From Eubacterium sp. (GTDB taxonomy: Bacteria; Bacillota_A; Clostridia; Lachnospirales; Lachnospiraceae), in contig JAFVEX010000084.1 of assembly GCA_017475785.1 (NCBI GenBank), positions 1-23,688 on the forward strand: 23,688 nt of DNA, in the 5' to 3' direction. Made by a program: the position numbers and the translations under genes. Of this stretch, positions 1 to 8,476 are shown one piece after another. Each line of letters begins with the position of its first letter. Within the stretch, counting starts at the first letter, position 1. The notes below the pieces were generated by a model. It worked only from the letters and a program-made list of their open reading frames with translations. It was not told the origin of the DNA and made no database searches.

Positions 1-53
1 AACACGCTACTGTTGGCTTGAGTCTTTCAAAATGAATTGATCTGGTGAATGAG

Positions 54-428
54 ATGACGATTTCTGAAAAGATTTTCCAGCTGCTTGAGGAGCGCGGCAT
101 GTCGCAGAAGGAGTTCTCTGAGAGGACAGGGATCGCCCAGAGCAGCATCAGCGACTGGAAACGCAAAAAGACAAATCCTGTGGCGGAGAAGATATTGATC
201 ATCTGTGAGCAGTTGGATGTCACCCCGTATGAATTGCTTTCCGGCACGGATGGAGAGGGGACAAGAAGTAACCCGTCCGACGTCATGATTATTCGAAAGG
301 ATTCGGAGGTCGGCCGTCTGGTTGTTGATTTCATGGAGGTGGATAACGGCCTGCAGGGGCGCCTGATTGGATATATGCGGGCATTGAAAGAACTGCAGAA
401 AAACAGCGGCGTGAAGGAATATGTCTGA
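54..428 (+). CDS. XRE-family helix-turn-helix transcriptional regulator
   Basis: A small DNA-binding regulator of 124 residues from ATG 54. An in-frame GTG at 45 would add three residues. Neither start has a strong ribosome binding site; a weak GGTG lies just before ATG 54. Residues about 4-62 form a Cro/C1-type HTH: the core reads MSQKEFSERTGIAQSSIS, followed by the SDWKRKKTNP turn typical of this family and a closing VTPYELLSG segment. The C-terminal half (about 65-124) has no domain I recognise and is rich in charged helical sequence, perhaps for dimerisation. It converges on the hybrid histidine kinase, and its stop codon TGA (426-428) shares its last base with an ATG that opens a short repeat-peptide frame. 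Its target is unknown; the left edge of the window hides most of its promoter. HTH assignment is firm, function is inference. Confidence 0.85.
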   Translation: MTISEKIFQLLEERGMSQKEFSERTGIAQSSISDWKRKKTNPVAEKILIICEQLDVTPYELLSGTDGEGTRSNPSDVMIIRKDSEVGRLVVDFMEVDNGLQGRLIGYMRALKELQKNSGVKEYV

Positions 429-559
429 TGAATGATCTGCCGGCGTCTGGTACAGTCATGAAAGCTGTATTTATGAAAGCTGCAGTCATGAAAGCTGTAG
501 TCATGAATGATGCGGTCATGAATGTCGCTGTCATGAATACTGCGGTCATGAATCCCTGA
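428..559 (+). CDS. Candidate small repeat-peptide ORF (43 aa) overlapping the XRE stop
   Basis: An open frame starts at ATG 428-430, overlapping the XRE stop as TGATG, and runs 43 codons to a TGA at 557-559. The first ten residues are unique (MNDLPASGTV). The rest is a five-residue repeat: MKAVF, MKAAV, MKAVV, MNDAV, MNVAV, MNTAV, then MNP. The TGATG arrangement would allow translational coupling to the regulator. The frame may stay open only because the DNA repeat is 15 nt long, a multiple of three, so it may not be a real gene. No family is recognised. Confidence 0.2.
   Translation: MNDLPASGTVMKAVFMKAAVMKAVVMNDAVMNVAVMNTAVMNP
455..559. repeat. 15-bp tandem repeat, seven units, each centred on TCATGA
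   Basis: Seven consecutive 15-nt units begin at 455, 470, 485, 500, 515, 530 and 545. Consensus is GTCATGAAnnnTGnn; six units carry the palindrome TCATGA and the second has TTATGA. The array fills the junction between the convergent XRE gene and histidine kinase. The last unit overlaps the kinase stop codon (TCA at 546-548 on the plus strand). Because the unit is a multiple of three, it is open on both strands: MKAVV-like pentapeptides on plus and MTAVF-like pentapeptides on minus (frame 549 down to 331, 72 codons, whose ATG overlaps the kinase TGA as ATGA). No rho-independent terminator is visible between the two genes. Confidence 0.9.
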
Positions 560-3209
560 TCAGGCTCTCCAGTGTCTCGTAGAGAATCCCAGGCTGAACG
601 GGCTTGCTCAGGTGCGCGTTCAGACCTGCCTGCATGCTGCGCTGCACATCTTCATCAAATGCGTTTGCGGTCAGCGCGATAATTGGTATGGTCTTTGCGT
701 CTTCCCGATCCATGGAGCGGATGGCTTTTGTCGCCTCCAGTCCGTCCATTTCTGGCATGCGCATATCCATGAGAATTGCATCATAATATCCGGCCGGGCG
801 CGCGGAAAACTTTTCCACGGCGATGCGGCCGTTCTCGGCGAGATCCGGCTCCATCTGTCGCATCTGCAGAACCATGGTCATGATCTCGGCGTTGACCTGT
901 ACATCTTCTGCCAGCAGAATATGGCGGCCGGCGAGATCGGCTTTCTGTATATTTTTCCGGACAGACTGGCTCTTTTTCCTGTACGCGGACTGGAATTCTT
1001 CGATGACGGCCGCTGCGAACAGCGGCTTGGGGATAAAGCTGTCCACGCCGGCCTGCAGCGCTTCTTCCAGCACGTCATCCCAGCGGTACGCGGTCAGAAT
1101 AATAATTGCGGACTCATTTCCTGTGACGGAGCGGATGAGGCGCGTCGTCTCTACGCCGTCCAGATCCGGCATCTTCCAGTCGACAAGAATCAGATTGTAT
1201 GGTTTTCTTCTGGCGTGACGCAGTTTCACCATATCCAGCGCTTCAGCGCCGGAGGATGCTGTTTCGGAAGATATTCCCGCCTTTTCCAGAACCAGCTTTG
1301 CGTGCGCGCAGGCGACGGGGTCATCGTCGACGACGAGAACCGCCATGTCGCTCAGATAGACTTCAGCGGAATCTTCTTCTGTATTTTTGCGGTCGGAATC
1401 CATCAGTGTCACGGTCACGACAAAGGTGGTTCCCCGGCCTTTTTCGCTCTCCACATGAATGTTGCCGTTCATCATCTCGACGATGCTTTTGGTGATGGCC
1501 ATGCCAAGACCCGAACTTCCGTACTTATTGGTTGAGGAAGAGTCTTCCTGGCTGAAGGTCTCAAAGATATGGGGCAGGAATTCTTTGCTCATGCCGATGC
1601 CGGTGTCCTCGATGGTAAAGCAGAGGGTTGACTGCCTGTCGTACTGTGCTTTCCGCTCCACTGTCATGGAAACGCTTCCGCCCTCAGGCGTGAATTTGAC
1701 GGCGTTGCCGAGAATGTTGATCAGCACCTGCCGCAGCTTCATGGTGTCTCCGATGTAATAATCGTCTACATGGCCGGTGATATGGCACTGATAATCCAGT
1801 CCCTTGTCCTGGCATTGCCCGCCAAACATGGTATTGATGGCTTCCAGAAGCCTGGAGAAAGAGAATTCCTCGTTTTTGAGGGTGAGCCGGCCGGATTCGA
1901 TGCGTGACATATCCAGAATATCATTGATCAGTCCCAGCAGATGGTCTGCGGAGGCTCCGATTTTCACCAGATAATCTCTGGTCTGGTCGGGCAGATCCGG
2001 ATCGTTGAGCGCGATATTATCCAGGCCGATAATCGCGTTCATCGGGGTGCGGATTTCGTGACTCATGTTGGAGAGGAAGGCGGTTTTGGCCTTATTTGCC
2101 TGTTCAGCGGCCTGCAGCGCGTCACTTAGTGCCTGACTCTGATTTTCCAGCTTCTTCTGCAGGGCAATCCGCTGTTCCAGTTCTGCCTGTTTTCCGCGGA
2201 TTTCTGCATCGGCAGTCTCTTTTTCGAGCCGAAGGCTGATGTTTTTGCGGCTCTGCGCGACTATATACGCGAAAACGCCCAGCATGATAAGGATTGTCAG
2301 GACAGACTGAAGGATACTTCTCCGGATGATGCTTTCTGAGAGCGTGCTGATCTGGTCGCTGATCACGCTTTCGCGGATCAGATAGGTCAGAAACCAGTCC
2401 GTGCCATCTATTGGAATGTAACTCAGTGTCTCGCGGATTCCCTTGTAGGTAAAGGAAGCCTCACCGCGCGAGAGAGAGGAAAAATCGCTGCAGACTTGTT
2501 CGTAGGAATAGCCTTTTTCATAAGCTGCCTGTGAGAGCGCGTCAAGAAGATTGTCTTCGACGGCAAGGCCGCCGAGAACCGTGTCGCTGAGGGCGACGCC
2601 GTCCTGCGTGTAGATGTTGGAGAAGGTCGCCCCGCTGTTCTGCGTTTTCATGGAGACGCCGGCCAGCATTTCATTCATGTCAATTTCCATGAAGCATGCC
2701 ATGAGCTTCTCACCGTTAAATGGGATGCGATCCAGAGGAACAGCGATGATAACCTTCTTTTCTGTTGTGTTCAGGTTTTTTACCGAAATATCAGCTCCGC
2801 TCAAAGTAAGATAATCAAAATGGTACGCGTCGATGTCCGTCTGTGTGCCGAGTGAGGTGTAAATCAGGCCATTTTCATCCACAAAGGCAAATTTTTCCAG
2901 CGTAAAGAGCTTTTTCATTTTTGCCTGATATGCCTGCAGGTGATCCATATCGCTCAGATCTTCGTCTGTCATAAGCTCGAGAGCGGCCTGCATGTCCGCA
3001 ATTCTGCCCTGCAGGTTGTCTGCGACGACCTGCTCACGGCGCCCTGCCAGCTCGTCCAGATAGAGCAGGCTTACCGTGCGGACAGAAGCCTCTGAAGCCC
3101 GCCTCGCGGACCGGCCAGTCAAAATGGTTCCGAGAACCAGAATCAGCATGACGGCAATGGCGCCGACAACTGCGATCAGAGTTGTGGTATGCTTTCTTCT
3201 AGAATCCAT
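546..3209 (-). CDS. Membrane hybrid sensor histidine kinase with two receiver domains
   Basis: An 887-residue hybrid kinase that would sense an extracellular cue and pass phosphate along an internal His-Asp chain. Start is ATG 3209 because GGAGGG lies 8 nt upstream; the frame stays open to 3482 but that extension has no family character. Transmembrane helix about 10-30; extracellular cache-like sensor about 35-295; second transmembrane helix about 297-318; coiled coil about 320-375; HisKA with SHEIRTP, phospho-acceptor His384; HATPase_c with the N-box (NILGNAVKF), DTGIGM and GSSGLGM boxes; receiver 1 with VVDDD and phospho-acceptor Asp677 (VDWKMP); receiver 2 with Asp815 (MDMRMP) and the SKP lysine. 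No Hpt domain is present, so a separate phosphotransfer protein or intramolecular transfer is likely. No partner regulator is adjacent. The ligand is unknown. Confidence 0.93.
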   Translation of the reverse strand: MDSRRKHTTTLIAVVGAIAVMLILVLGTILTGRSARRASEASVRTVSLLYLDELAGRREQVVADNLQGRIADMQAALELMTDEDLSDMDHLQAYQAKMKKLFTLEKFAFVDENGLIYTSLGTQTDIDAYHFDYLTLSGADISVKNLNTTEKKVIIAVPLDRIPFNGEKLMACFMEIDMNEMLAGVSMKTQNSGATFSNIYTQDGVALSDTVLGGLAVEDNLLDALSQAAYEKGYSYEQVCSDFSSLSRGEASFTYKGIRETLSYIPIDGTDWFLTYLIRESVISDQISTLSESIIRRSILQSVLTILIMLGVFAYIVAQSRKNISLRLEKETADAEIRGKQAELEQRIALQKKLENQSQALSDALQAAEQANKAKTAFLSNMSHEIRTPMNAIIGLDNIALNDPDLPDQTRDYLVKIGASADHLLGLINDILDMSRIESGRLTLKNEEFSFSRLLEAINTMFGGQCQDKGLDYQCHITGHVDDYYIGDTMKLRQVLINILGNAVKFTPEGGSVSMTVERKAQYDRQSTLCFTIEDTGIGMSKEFLPHIFETFSQEDSSSTNKYGSSGLGMAITKSIVEMMNGNIHVESEKGRGTTFVVTVTLMDSDRKNTEEDSAEVYLSDMAVLVVDDDPVACAHAKLVLEKAGISSETASSGAEALDMVKLRHARRKPYNLILVDWKMPDLDGVETTRLIRSVTGNESAIIILTAYRWDDVLEEALQAGVDSFIPKPLFAAAVIEEFQSAYRKKSQSVRKNIQKADLAGRHILLAEDVQVNAEIMTMVLQMRQMEPDLAENGRIAVEKFSARPAGYYDAILMDMRMPEMDGLEATKAIRSMDREDAKTIPIIALTANAFDEDVQRSMQAGLNAHLSKPVQPGILYETLESLIRDS

Positions 3210-3271
3210 AATGATCCCTCCGTATCTGCACATCAGGGGAGACACGGCAGCGCAGTGGCTCCTTAAAGGTA

Positions 3272-3300
3272 ATTGTACATAACAGGACGCACGTTTTCCA
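3272..3300 (-). promoter_or_regulatory. Putative promoter for the hybrid histidine kinase
   Basis: On the minus strand TGGAAA (3300-3295) and TACAAT (3277-3272) are separated by 17 nt and lie about 60 nt upstream of the kinase start. Four and five bases respectively match the consensus. Not tested. Confidence 0.4.
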
Positions 3301-3377
3301 GTATGATTCATCAAAATGTGAGCAAAATACAAGTAAAAGGGAGTAAATAGGAACAAATCGGGATAAAATCTAAATCT

Positions 3378-3399
3378 GGCTCTGAAAAGGCTCTGAAAA
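3378..3399. repeat. 11-bp tandem duplication GGCTCTGAAAA
   Basis: Two identical adjacent copies (3378-3388 and 3389-3399) in the divergent intergenic region between the hybrid kinase and the DUF362 gene, about 25 nt upstream of a possible -10 element. It could be a pair of regulator half-sites or a simple duplication. Confidence 0.6.
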
Positions 3400-3423
3400 G
3401 TGCAAATGTGAATTGCGATATGA

Positions 3424-3429
3424 TAGAAT
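3424..3429 (+). promoter_or_regulatory. Possible extended -10 element for the DUF362 gene
   Basis: TAGAAT at 3424-3429 is preceded by TGA, giving the extended -10 form TGnTAGAAT. The expected -35 position (TGCAAA, 3401-3406) is poor. Transcription would start near 3436 and include the two imperfect 31-nt repeats in the leader. Confidence 0.35.
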
Positions 3430-3450
3430 ATTCGTGGAAACCATGGAAAC

Positions 3451-3519
3451 CGGCTGTTTTCAGAGGACGACAGCGAGCACATTGAGAGCGGCTGTTTTCA
3501 GGGGGTGACAGTGAATACA
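3451..3519. repeat. Two imperfect 31-nt direct repeats, 38 nt apart
   Basis: Copies at 3451-3481 and 3489-3519 both begin CGGCTGTTTTCAG, then share GACAG and a final ACA. They lie immediately upstream of the DUF362 gene. The second copy runs past two in-frame GTG codons (3505, 3511) that are alternative starts, so the repeat may also affect translation initiation. Confidence 0.7.
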
Positions 3520-3561
3520 GTCAGAGGTGGTTATTCCCGGGGAAAGGCAGAAGGAATTGAT

Positions 3562-4659
3562 ATGATAGAGAAAAATCAGATCTGGAGAATTTACGGGACA
3601 GAGTTCAAGGAAATGACGAAACGGCTGCTGGAGGAGGCAGGTCTGGCCGCCCTGATCGGGGACAGAAAGACCCGGATCGGGATCAAGCCAAATCTGGTGT
3701 CACCCTCGCCTGCGGATTTCGGCGCGACGACGCACCCGGAGATCGTTGCGGGGATCGTGGAATATCTGCAGAAAAACGGATTTACGGATCTGATCATCAC
3801 AGAGGGATCCTGGGTGGGAGACCGCACCTCGCGTGCTTATGATATCTGTGGTTACCGCGCGCTGTGTGAGCAGTATGGTGTGCCTTTTGTTGATACGCAG
3901 AAGGAGAAATGGCACAGCGTGGACTGTGCCGGCATGGAACTGAATGTGACGGATGTGACAGATCGGATTGACTTCCTGATCAATGTGCCTGTTTTGAAGG
4001 GGCATTGTCAGACGAAAATCACCTGTGCGCTCAAGAACCTGAAGGGGCTTTTGCCGAACATGGAGAAATCCCGCTTTCACCGGCTGGGGCTGCACAAGCC
4101 GATCGCGCATCTCCAGACGGCAGTTCATCAGGATTTCATCGTCGTGGATCATATCTGCGGAGATCTGGATTTTGAGGAAGGCGGCAACCCGGTAGTCCGT
4201 AATTGTATCATGGCGGCCGTGGATCCCGTCCTTGTAGACAGTTATGTCTGCCATCTGATGGATTATTCGCCCGATGACGTGCCTTATGTCCGTATGGCAG
4301 AGGCGCTCGGTATCGGCAGCGCGGATTTGTCAGCTGCGGAGATTATTACGCTGGGAGAGTCTCATGAGGAGGCGCTTCCAAAGGAGGAGAAGCTTCTGGA
4401 GGTTTCCTATGCGGTGGACGCAGTGGAATCCTGCAGTGCCTGCTACGCGAATCTGATCGGCGCGCTCTGGCAGCTGCGGCAGGAAGGCCCGCTGGAAAAG
4501 CTTGACTGCCCCATCGGCATTGGCCAGGGAATGCAGGGGAAGACGGGGAGACTTGGGATCGGAAGATGCACCAGGGATTTCGACGTCTGCATCATGGGGT
4601 GTCCGCCGGATGAGAAGACAATTTATCAGGAATTAAAGAACTATATTATTTCGAGATGA
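3562..4659 (+). CDS. DUF362 domain-containing protein
   Basis: A cytosolic protein of 365 residues from ATG 3562, chosen for the AAGGA about 8 nt upstream; in-frame GTG codons at 3505 and 3511 (the latter behind AGGGGG) are alternatives. It matches DUF362 proteins: an N-terminal IKPNLV segment, then TTHPEIVAGIVEYL, ITEGSW, and the characteristic VPVLKGHCQTKITCALKNLKG stretch (residue runs split here by family use: NVPVLKGH, then CALKNLKG). The C-terminal part has cysteines in a CSAC pair and a CTRDFDVCIMGC cluster that could bind metal or Fe-S, though a classical ferredoxin 4Fe-4S motif is not present. No enzymatic activity is established for this family. It stands alone between the kinase and the ABC exporter, with a 136-nt gap downstream. 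Confidence 0.85.
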   Translation: MIEKNQIWRIYGTEFKEMTKRLLEEAGLAALIGDRKTRIGIKPNLVSPSPADFGATTHPEIVAGIVEYLQKNGFTDLIITEGSWVGDRTSRAYDICGYRALCEQYGVPFVDTQKEKWHSVDCAGMELNVTDVTDRIDFLINVPVLKGHCQTKITCALKNLKGLLPNMEKSRFHRLGLHKPIAHLQTAVHQDFIVVDHICGDLDFEEGGNPVVRNCIMAAVDPVLVDSYVCHLMDYSPDDVPYVRMAEALGIGSADLSAAEIITLGESHEEALPKEEKLLEVSYAVDAVESCSACYANLIGALWQLRQEGPLEKLDCPIGIGQGMQGKTGRLGIGRCTRDFDVCIMGCPPDEKTIYQELKNYIISR

Positions 4660-4701
4660 AATAAGATCTGGCTCTCAATTAAAATGATCGGAAACAGAGG
4701 A

Positions 4702-4738
4702 CGGGTGGGTGTTCGTCCGACCCGGTTTCTGATATAAT
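4702..4738 (+). promoter_or_regulatory. Promoter region of the ABC exporter with an overlapping GC-rich hairpin
   Basis: A perfect TATAAT lies at 4733-4738, 58 nt upstream of the ABC start. The -35 position 17 nt before it (TGTTCG, 4710-4715) is weak. A small stem, CGGGTGG (4702-4708) with CC-g-ACCCG (4717-4724), covers that -35 position. The stem could be a weak terminator for the DUF362 gene or an operator. The -10 is convincing; the rest is tentative. Confidence 0.45.
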
Positions 4739-4795
4739 TGCAGTGGAGTGCTATTAGATTGCATCATATGAAAATGTATTCAAGGAGGGTGCAGC

Positions 4796-6790
4796 ATGCC
4801 GCCGCTTGGAGGTCCGGGAGGATTTGGCAGAGGGAAATATTTGACAGAAGAGGAGAAGGCAAACCAGCCAAAAGTCACAAAAGAGCTGCTGGTGAGAGTC
4901 TTTTCTTATTTGAGGCCTTATTGGAAACAGCTGCTTTTGGCAGTTGTCTGCATCGCGGCGTCCTCGGTTCTGGCGCTGATGCCGTCTATCCTGACCGGCC
5001 GGATCATCGACGAGGGCCTGATCGGGAAAAATCTGAGCAGGCTGATTTTTCTGATTGTTCTTTCGCTGACGGTGACAGCAGTATCCAATCTGATCGGCGT
5101 CGCACAGAGCTATCTGAATACCTGGATTGCGCAGCATATCACCTTTGATATGCGCAACGCGATGTACCGCCACCTGCAGCAGATGTCCCAGCGTTTTTTT
5201 ACGACGAGCAATCAAGGGGAAATCATTACGCGCATGACAAGCGATATTGCCGGTGTGGAGCAGGTGATCGCGAATACGTTCACAAGTATTTTGTCAAATG
5301 GCATTACGCTGATTGCGGCACTTGTGGCGATGTACCGCAAAAACTGGATTCTCGCGACTGTTGGCCTTGTGATCGTACCGCTATTTACGCTGCCTACCAG
5401 GCGCGCGGGAAAAACCCGGTGGATGATTACGACGGAGGCGCAGGCGTGCAACGACGAAATCAACGGAATTCTGAATGAGACCATGTCGGTCAGCGGCCAG
5501 ATGCTGGTCAAGCTGTTCTGCCGCGAAGATTATGAGTACAGCAAGTACGAGGAAGTCAACCGCAAAATGGTCGGGCTGAATATCCGGGAGAGCATGGCAG
5601 GCCGCTGGTTCCGTGTGATCCTCGCGACAATTACCAGCGTCGGGCCGATGCTTCTGTATCTGGTCGGCGGCATCCTCATGATCCGCCGCGGCGCTGACCT
5701 GACGGTCGGTGATATCACCGTACTCGTCGCGCTGCTCTCGCGTATGTACGGTCCGGTAAACTCTCTTCTGAATATTCAGGTTGACTGGATCCGGTCTATG
5801 GCGCTGTTTTCGCGGATTTTCAATTACTTTGACATGCCGGTGGAAATTCAGAACGCGCCGGACGCGGTTGTGCCGCAGGAGGCACATGGCCGCGTGGAGT
5901 TTTCGCATGTGGGCTTTTCCTATACGGAGGAGCGGAAAATTCTTGATGATATCAGCTTCAGGCTGGAGCCGGGGCGTTCGGTTGCAATTGTCGGGCCTTC
6001 CGGATCCGGAAAGAGCACGATCGTAAACCTGATCCCGCGTCTCTATGACGTGCAGGAGGGAGCTGTGATTTTCGACGATGTGGACGTGCGGAAGCTGGAT
6101 TTGTCGTTTCTGCGGGGTTCCATCGGCGTCGTGACACAGGAGACTTACCTGTTTAACGGAACGATCCGTGAGAACCTGCTTTATGTGAAGCCTGACGCGA
6201 CAGAGGAGGAGCTCCGCGAGGCGTGCGGCAAGGCAAATGTGCTCAGCTTTATCGAGTCGCAGGAGAAAGGGTTTGACACCGTCGTCGGTAACCGCGGACT
6301 GAAGCTGTCCGGGGGAGAGAAGCAGCGGATTTCCATCGCCCGCGTCCTGCTGGCGAAGCCGGCGCTGCTGATCTTCGACGAGGCCACGGCCTCGCTGGAC
6401 TCGATTTCGGAGGCGAAAATACAGCAGGCAATCGATCCGCTCGTCACGTCCTGCACCAGTATCCTGATCGCCCACCGGCTGTCTACGATTCTGGCCGCGG
6501 ATGAGATTATCGTCGTTAAGGACGGAAAGATCGTTGAGCGCGGCAGACACAGCGATCTGGTCAATGCGGGCGGCGTCTACGCTGAGCTGTATGAGACGCA
6601 GTTCAAGCCGGGTCTCCCGGAGACAGACAGCGGAGAAGCGGATGATGCAGATGATAACGCAGAGGACAGGAATATCTTCGACTGGGAGATGCCGGAACCG
6701 GAAGAACGCGAACTTGAGGCACGGCGTCTGGCGGATGAGGAGCGCAGGAAGATCATGGATGAAATGCTGAACGGTTACAGATATCTCTGA
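4796..6790 (+). CDS. ABC exporter, fused membrane and ATPase domains
   Basis: A 664-residue half-transporter of the MsbA/LmrA/BmrA type that would work as a dimer to export lipids, drugs or peptides with ATP. The start at 4796 has a strong AAGGAGGG seven nt upstream. Six transmembrane helices span about 35-320. The nucleotide-binding domain starts near 360: Walker A GPSGSGKST (400-408), Q-loop VVTQETYLFNG, signature LSGGEKQ (504-510), Walker B LLIFDE with Asp528 and Glu529, D-loop SLD, and H-loop His560. All catalytic residues are intact, so a homodimer is plausible; no second half-transporter is adjacent. The N-terminus starts with a Gly/Pro-rich stretch (MPPLGGPGGFGRG) often seen in clostridial members, and the C-terminus carries an unusual acidic, charged tail of about 60 residues after the ATPase. 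Substrate unknown. Confidence 0.95.
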   Translation: MPPLGGPGGFGRGKYLTEEEKANQPKVTKELLVRVFSYLRPYWKQLLLAVVCIAASSVLALMPSILTGRIIDEGLIGKNLSRLIFLIVLSLTVTAVSNLIGVAQSYLNTWIAQHITFDMRNAMYRHLQQMSQRFFTTSNQGEIITRMTSDIAGVEQVIANTFTSILSNGITLIAALVAMYRKNWILATVGLVIVPLFTLPTRRAGKTRWMITTEAQACNDEINGILNETMSVSGQMLVKLFCREDYEYSKYEEVNRKMVGLNIRESMAGRWFRVILATITSVGPMLLYLVGGILMIRRGADLTVGDITVLVALLSRMYGPVNSLLNIQVDWIRSMALFSRIFNYFDMPVEIQNAPDAVVPQEAHGRVEFSHVGFSYTEERKILDDISFRLEPGRSVAIVGPSGSGKSTIVNLIPRLYDVQEGAVIFDDVDVRKLDLSFLRGSIGVVTQETYLFNGTIRENLLYVKPDATEEELREACGKANVLSFIESQEKGFDTVVGNRGLKLSGGEKQRISIARVLLAKPALLIFDEATASLDSISEAKIQQAIDPLVTSCTSILIAHRLSTILAADEIIVVKDGKIVERGRHSDLVNAGGVYAELYETQFKPGLPETDSGEADDADDNAEDRNIFDWEMPEPEERELEARRLADEERRKIMDEMLNGYRYL

Positions 6791-6792
6791 CC

Positions 6793-6821
6793 TTGTATTC
6801 TTTACCGGAATCCGGTATAAT
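6793..6821 (+). promoter_or_regulatory. tRNA-Ala promoter with an inverted repeat in the spacer
   Basis: TTGTAT (6793-6798) and TATAAT (6816-6821) are exactly 17 nt apart, 44 nt upstream of the mature tRNA. The spacer contains the perfect inverted repeat TACCGG-AAT-CCGGTA (6803-6817), which runs into the -10 box. Confidence 0.7.
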
Positions 6822-6865
6822 AGGCGTATCAGCAGAGAGACGCGTTTTAAGTGTCTTTTTGTTCT

Positions 6866-6938
<73 letters not shown>

Positions 6939-6954
6939 GTTCCGATGAGTCCGG

Positions 6955-6990
6955 AAGCCCGGTGCGCAAGAAGCGGCTTTCCGGGCTTTT
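6955..6990 (+). terminator. Rho-independent terminator after tRNA-Ala
   Basis: AAGCCCGG (6955-6962) pairs with CCGGGCTT (6981-6988), continuing into TTAT. The 18-nt loop is long. An alternative pairing of CCGGAAG (6951-6957) with CTTTCCGG (6977-6984) would compete with it. It lies 17 nt after the tRNA and before the MATE gene, so readthrough could feed the exporter. Confidence 0.7.
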
Positions 6991-7016
6991 ATATTTGCAA
7001 ACACAGGGAGAGCGTT

Positions 7017-8393
7017 ATGACAGAAGCAATTGCTAAGGCACCGTTTTTCTCCAGAAACAAAGTATTCTATAAGAGGCTGTTCACCATATTGCTGACTGTC
7101 TCGCTCCAGAATGTCATTGCCTACAGTGTCAATATGGCTGACAATATGATGCTGGGCAGTTATTCGCAGGTGACGCTCTCGGGCGCGGCCACGGTCAACC
7201 AGATTTTTTTTATGGTGCAGCAGCTGTCGGTTGGAATCTGTGACTCGCTGGTCATCATTGGCTCGCAGTACTGGGGCAGGCAGAATCCCCGCTCCCTGCG
7301 CAAGGTCGGCGGGTGCGGACTGAAGCTGGCGCTTGGCGGCGGCGTGCTGATCTGGCTCGTGTGCCTGCTCTTTCCGTCGCAGCTGATGGCGATTTTTACC
7401 ACGGATGCCGGGATCGCGGCCGAGGGAATGGCGTATATGGCCATCATCAAGTATACGTTTATTCTGTTTCTGATCACGCAGGCTCTGCTGGCCACACTCA
7501 GATGCGCGGATACGGTGAGGATCGCGTTTATTGTGTCCTGCGTTTCGCTTGTGGTCAACGTGGCCATCAATTACTGCCTGATTTTCGGAAAATTCGGCAT
7601 GCCGGAGATGGGCATCCGCGGCGCGGCAATCGGCACACTGATTGCGAGATGTGTAGAACTGATTATCGTTCTGTTCTATGTGCTGAAGGTGGATCAGAAA
7701 ATCCAGCTGTTCAGTGAGAATCCGCTGAAAAAGGATCCGGGCATCAGCCACGATTTTTCTGTTCTGGCGGCGCAGATCCTGGTGCAGGAGCTGTTTTGGG
7801 CAGTGTCGATCCCGCTGCAGAGCGCGATCCTCGGGCACCTGAGTTCTGACGCCATTGCGGCCAATTCCATCGCGACGACCTTCTACCAGTATCTGAAGGT
7901 GGTCGTCAGGGCGATGGCGTCCGCCTCCGCGGTCATGATCGGCAGCGCCATCGGCCGCGGCAATATCGAAGAGGTAAAAGCCGAAGGCCGGACGCTGGGT
8001 CTGATTGATCTGATCCTCGGATCAATTCTCGGTATGATTTTGTTCCTCCTGCACAAACCGCTGCTCTCGATGTATTCCCTGACAGACACGGCGTATGTGA
8101 TGGCGGATCAGCTGCTGATCCTGATGGCGTTTCTGATGGTGCCAATGGGCTACATGATGGCAGTGATGAACGGAATCCTGCGCGGTGGCGGAGACGCGAA
8201 GTTCACTTTATATGTCAATATGATCGGAACGTGGGCAGTTGTCGTGCCGCTGCCCTTTATGAGTGCGTTCTGGTGGAAGCTGCCGGTCGTCTGGGTCGTG
8301 TTTATGTCCCAGTCCGACCAGGTCTTCAAGGCGCCGATCGCCTTTTTGCGCTTCTGCACATATAAGTGGATTAACAAGCTGACGCGAGAATAG
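7017..8393 (+). CDS. MATE family efflux transporter
   Basis: A 458-residue integral membrane exporter of the MATE/NorM type, which expels drugs or metabolites using a Na+ or H+ gradient. Start at ATG 7017 follows GGGAG by about 8 nt. The longer open frame from 6897 would begin inside tRNA-Ala, so it is rejected. About 12 hydrophobic helices form two repeated MatE halves, the first around 20-220 and the second around 240-450. Family-like segments include QNVIAYSVNMADNMMLG near the N-terminus and the MAVMNGILRGGGDAKF loop in the second half, which matches the conserved RGxGD region. Length is typical. It sits alone downstream of tRNA-Ala, so it depends on readthrough or on a promoter not obvious to me. 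Substrate unknown. Confidence 0.92.
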   Translation: MTEAIAKAPFFSRNKVFYKRLFTILLTVSLQNVIAYSVNMADNMMLGSYSQVTLSGAATVNQIFFMVQQLSVGICDSLVIIGSQYWGRQNPRSLRKVGGCGLKLALGGGVLIWLVCLLFPSQLMAIFTTDAGIAAEGMAYMAIIKYTFILFLITQALLATLRCADTVRIAFIVSCVSLVVNVAINYCLIFGKFGMPEMGIRGAAIGTLIARCVELIIVLFYVLKVDQKIQLFSENPLKKDPGISHDFSVLAAQILVQELFWAVSIPLQSAILGHLSSDAIAANSIATTFYQYLKVVVRAMASASAVMIGSAIGRGNIEEVKAEGRTLGLIDLILGSILGMILFLLHKPLLSMYSLTDTAYVMADQLLILMAFLMVPMGYMMAVMNGILRGGGDAKFTLYVNMIGTWAVVVPLPFMSAFWWKLPVVWVVFMSQSDQVFKAPIAFLRFCTYKWINKLTRE

Positions 8394-8476
8394 TACATTG
8401 CTTCCTGGGCACCTGCATATTTTATGTCAAATACAAACTCGCCGGCAATGCAAGGGCAGCCGGATGAGGCGGTGTG

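Noticed and set aside
455..559. CRISPR array
   Set aside because: Units are 15 nt and directly adjacent with no unique spacers, and no cas gene is nearby.
3210..3482. N-terminal extension of the hybrid histidine kinase to 3482
   Set aside because: The added 91 residues have no domain and cover the likely promoter; ATG 3209 has a good GGAGGG site and starts directly before the first transmembrane helix.
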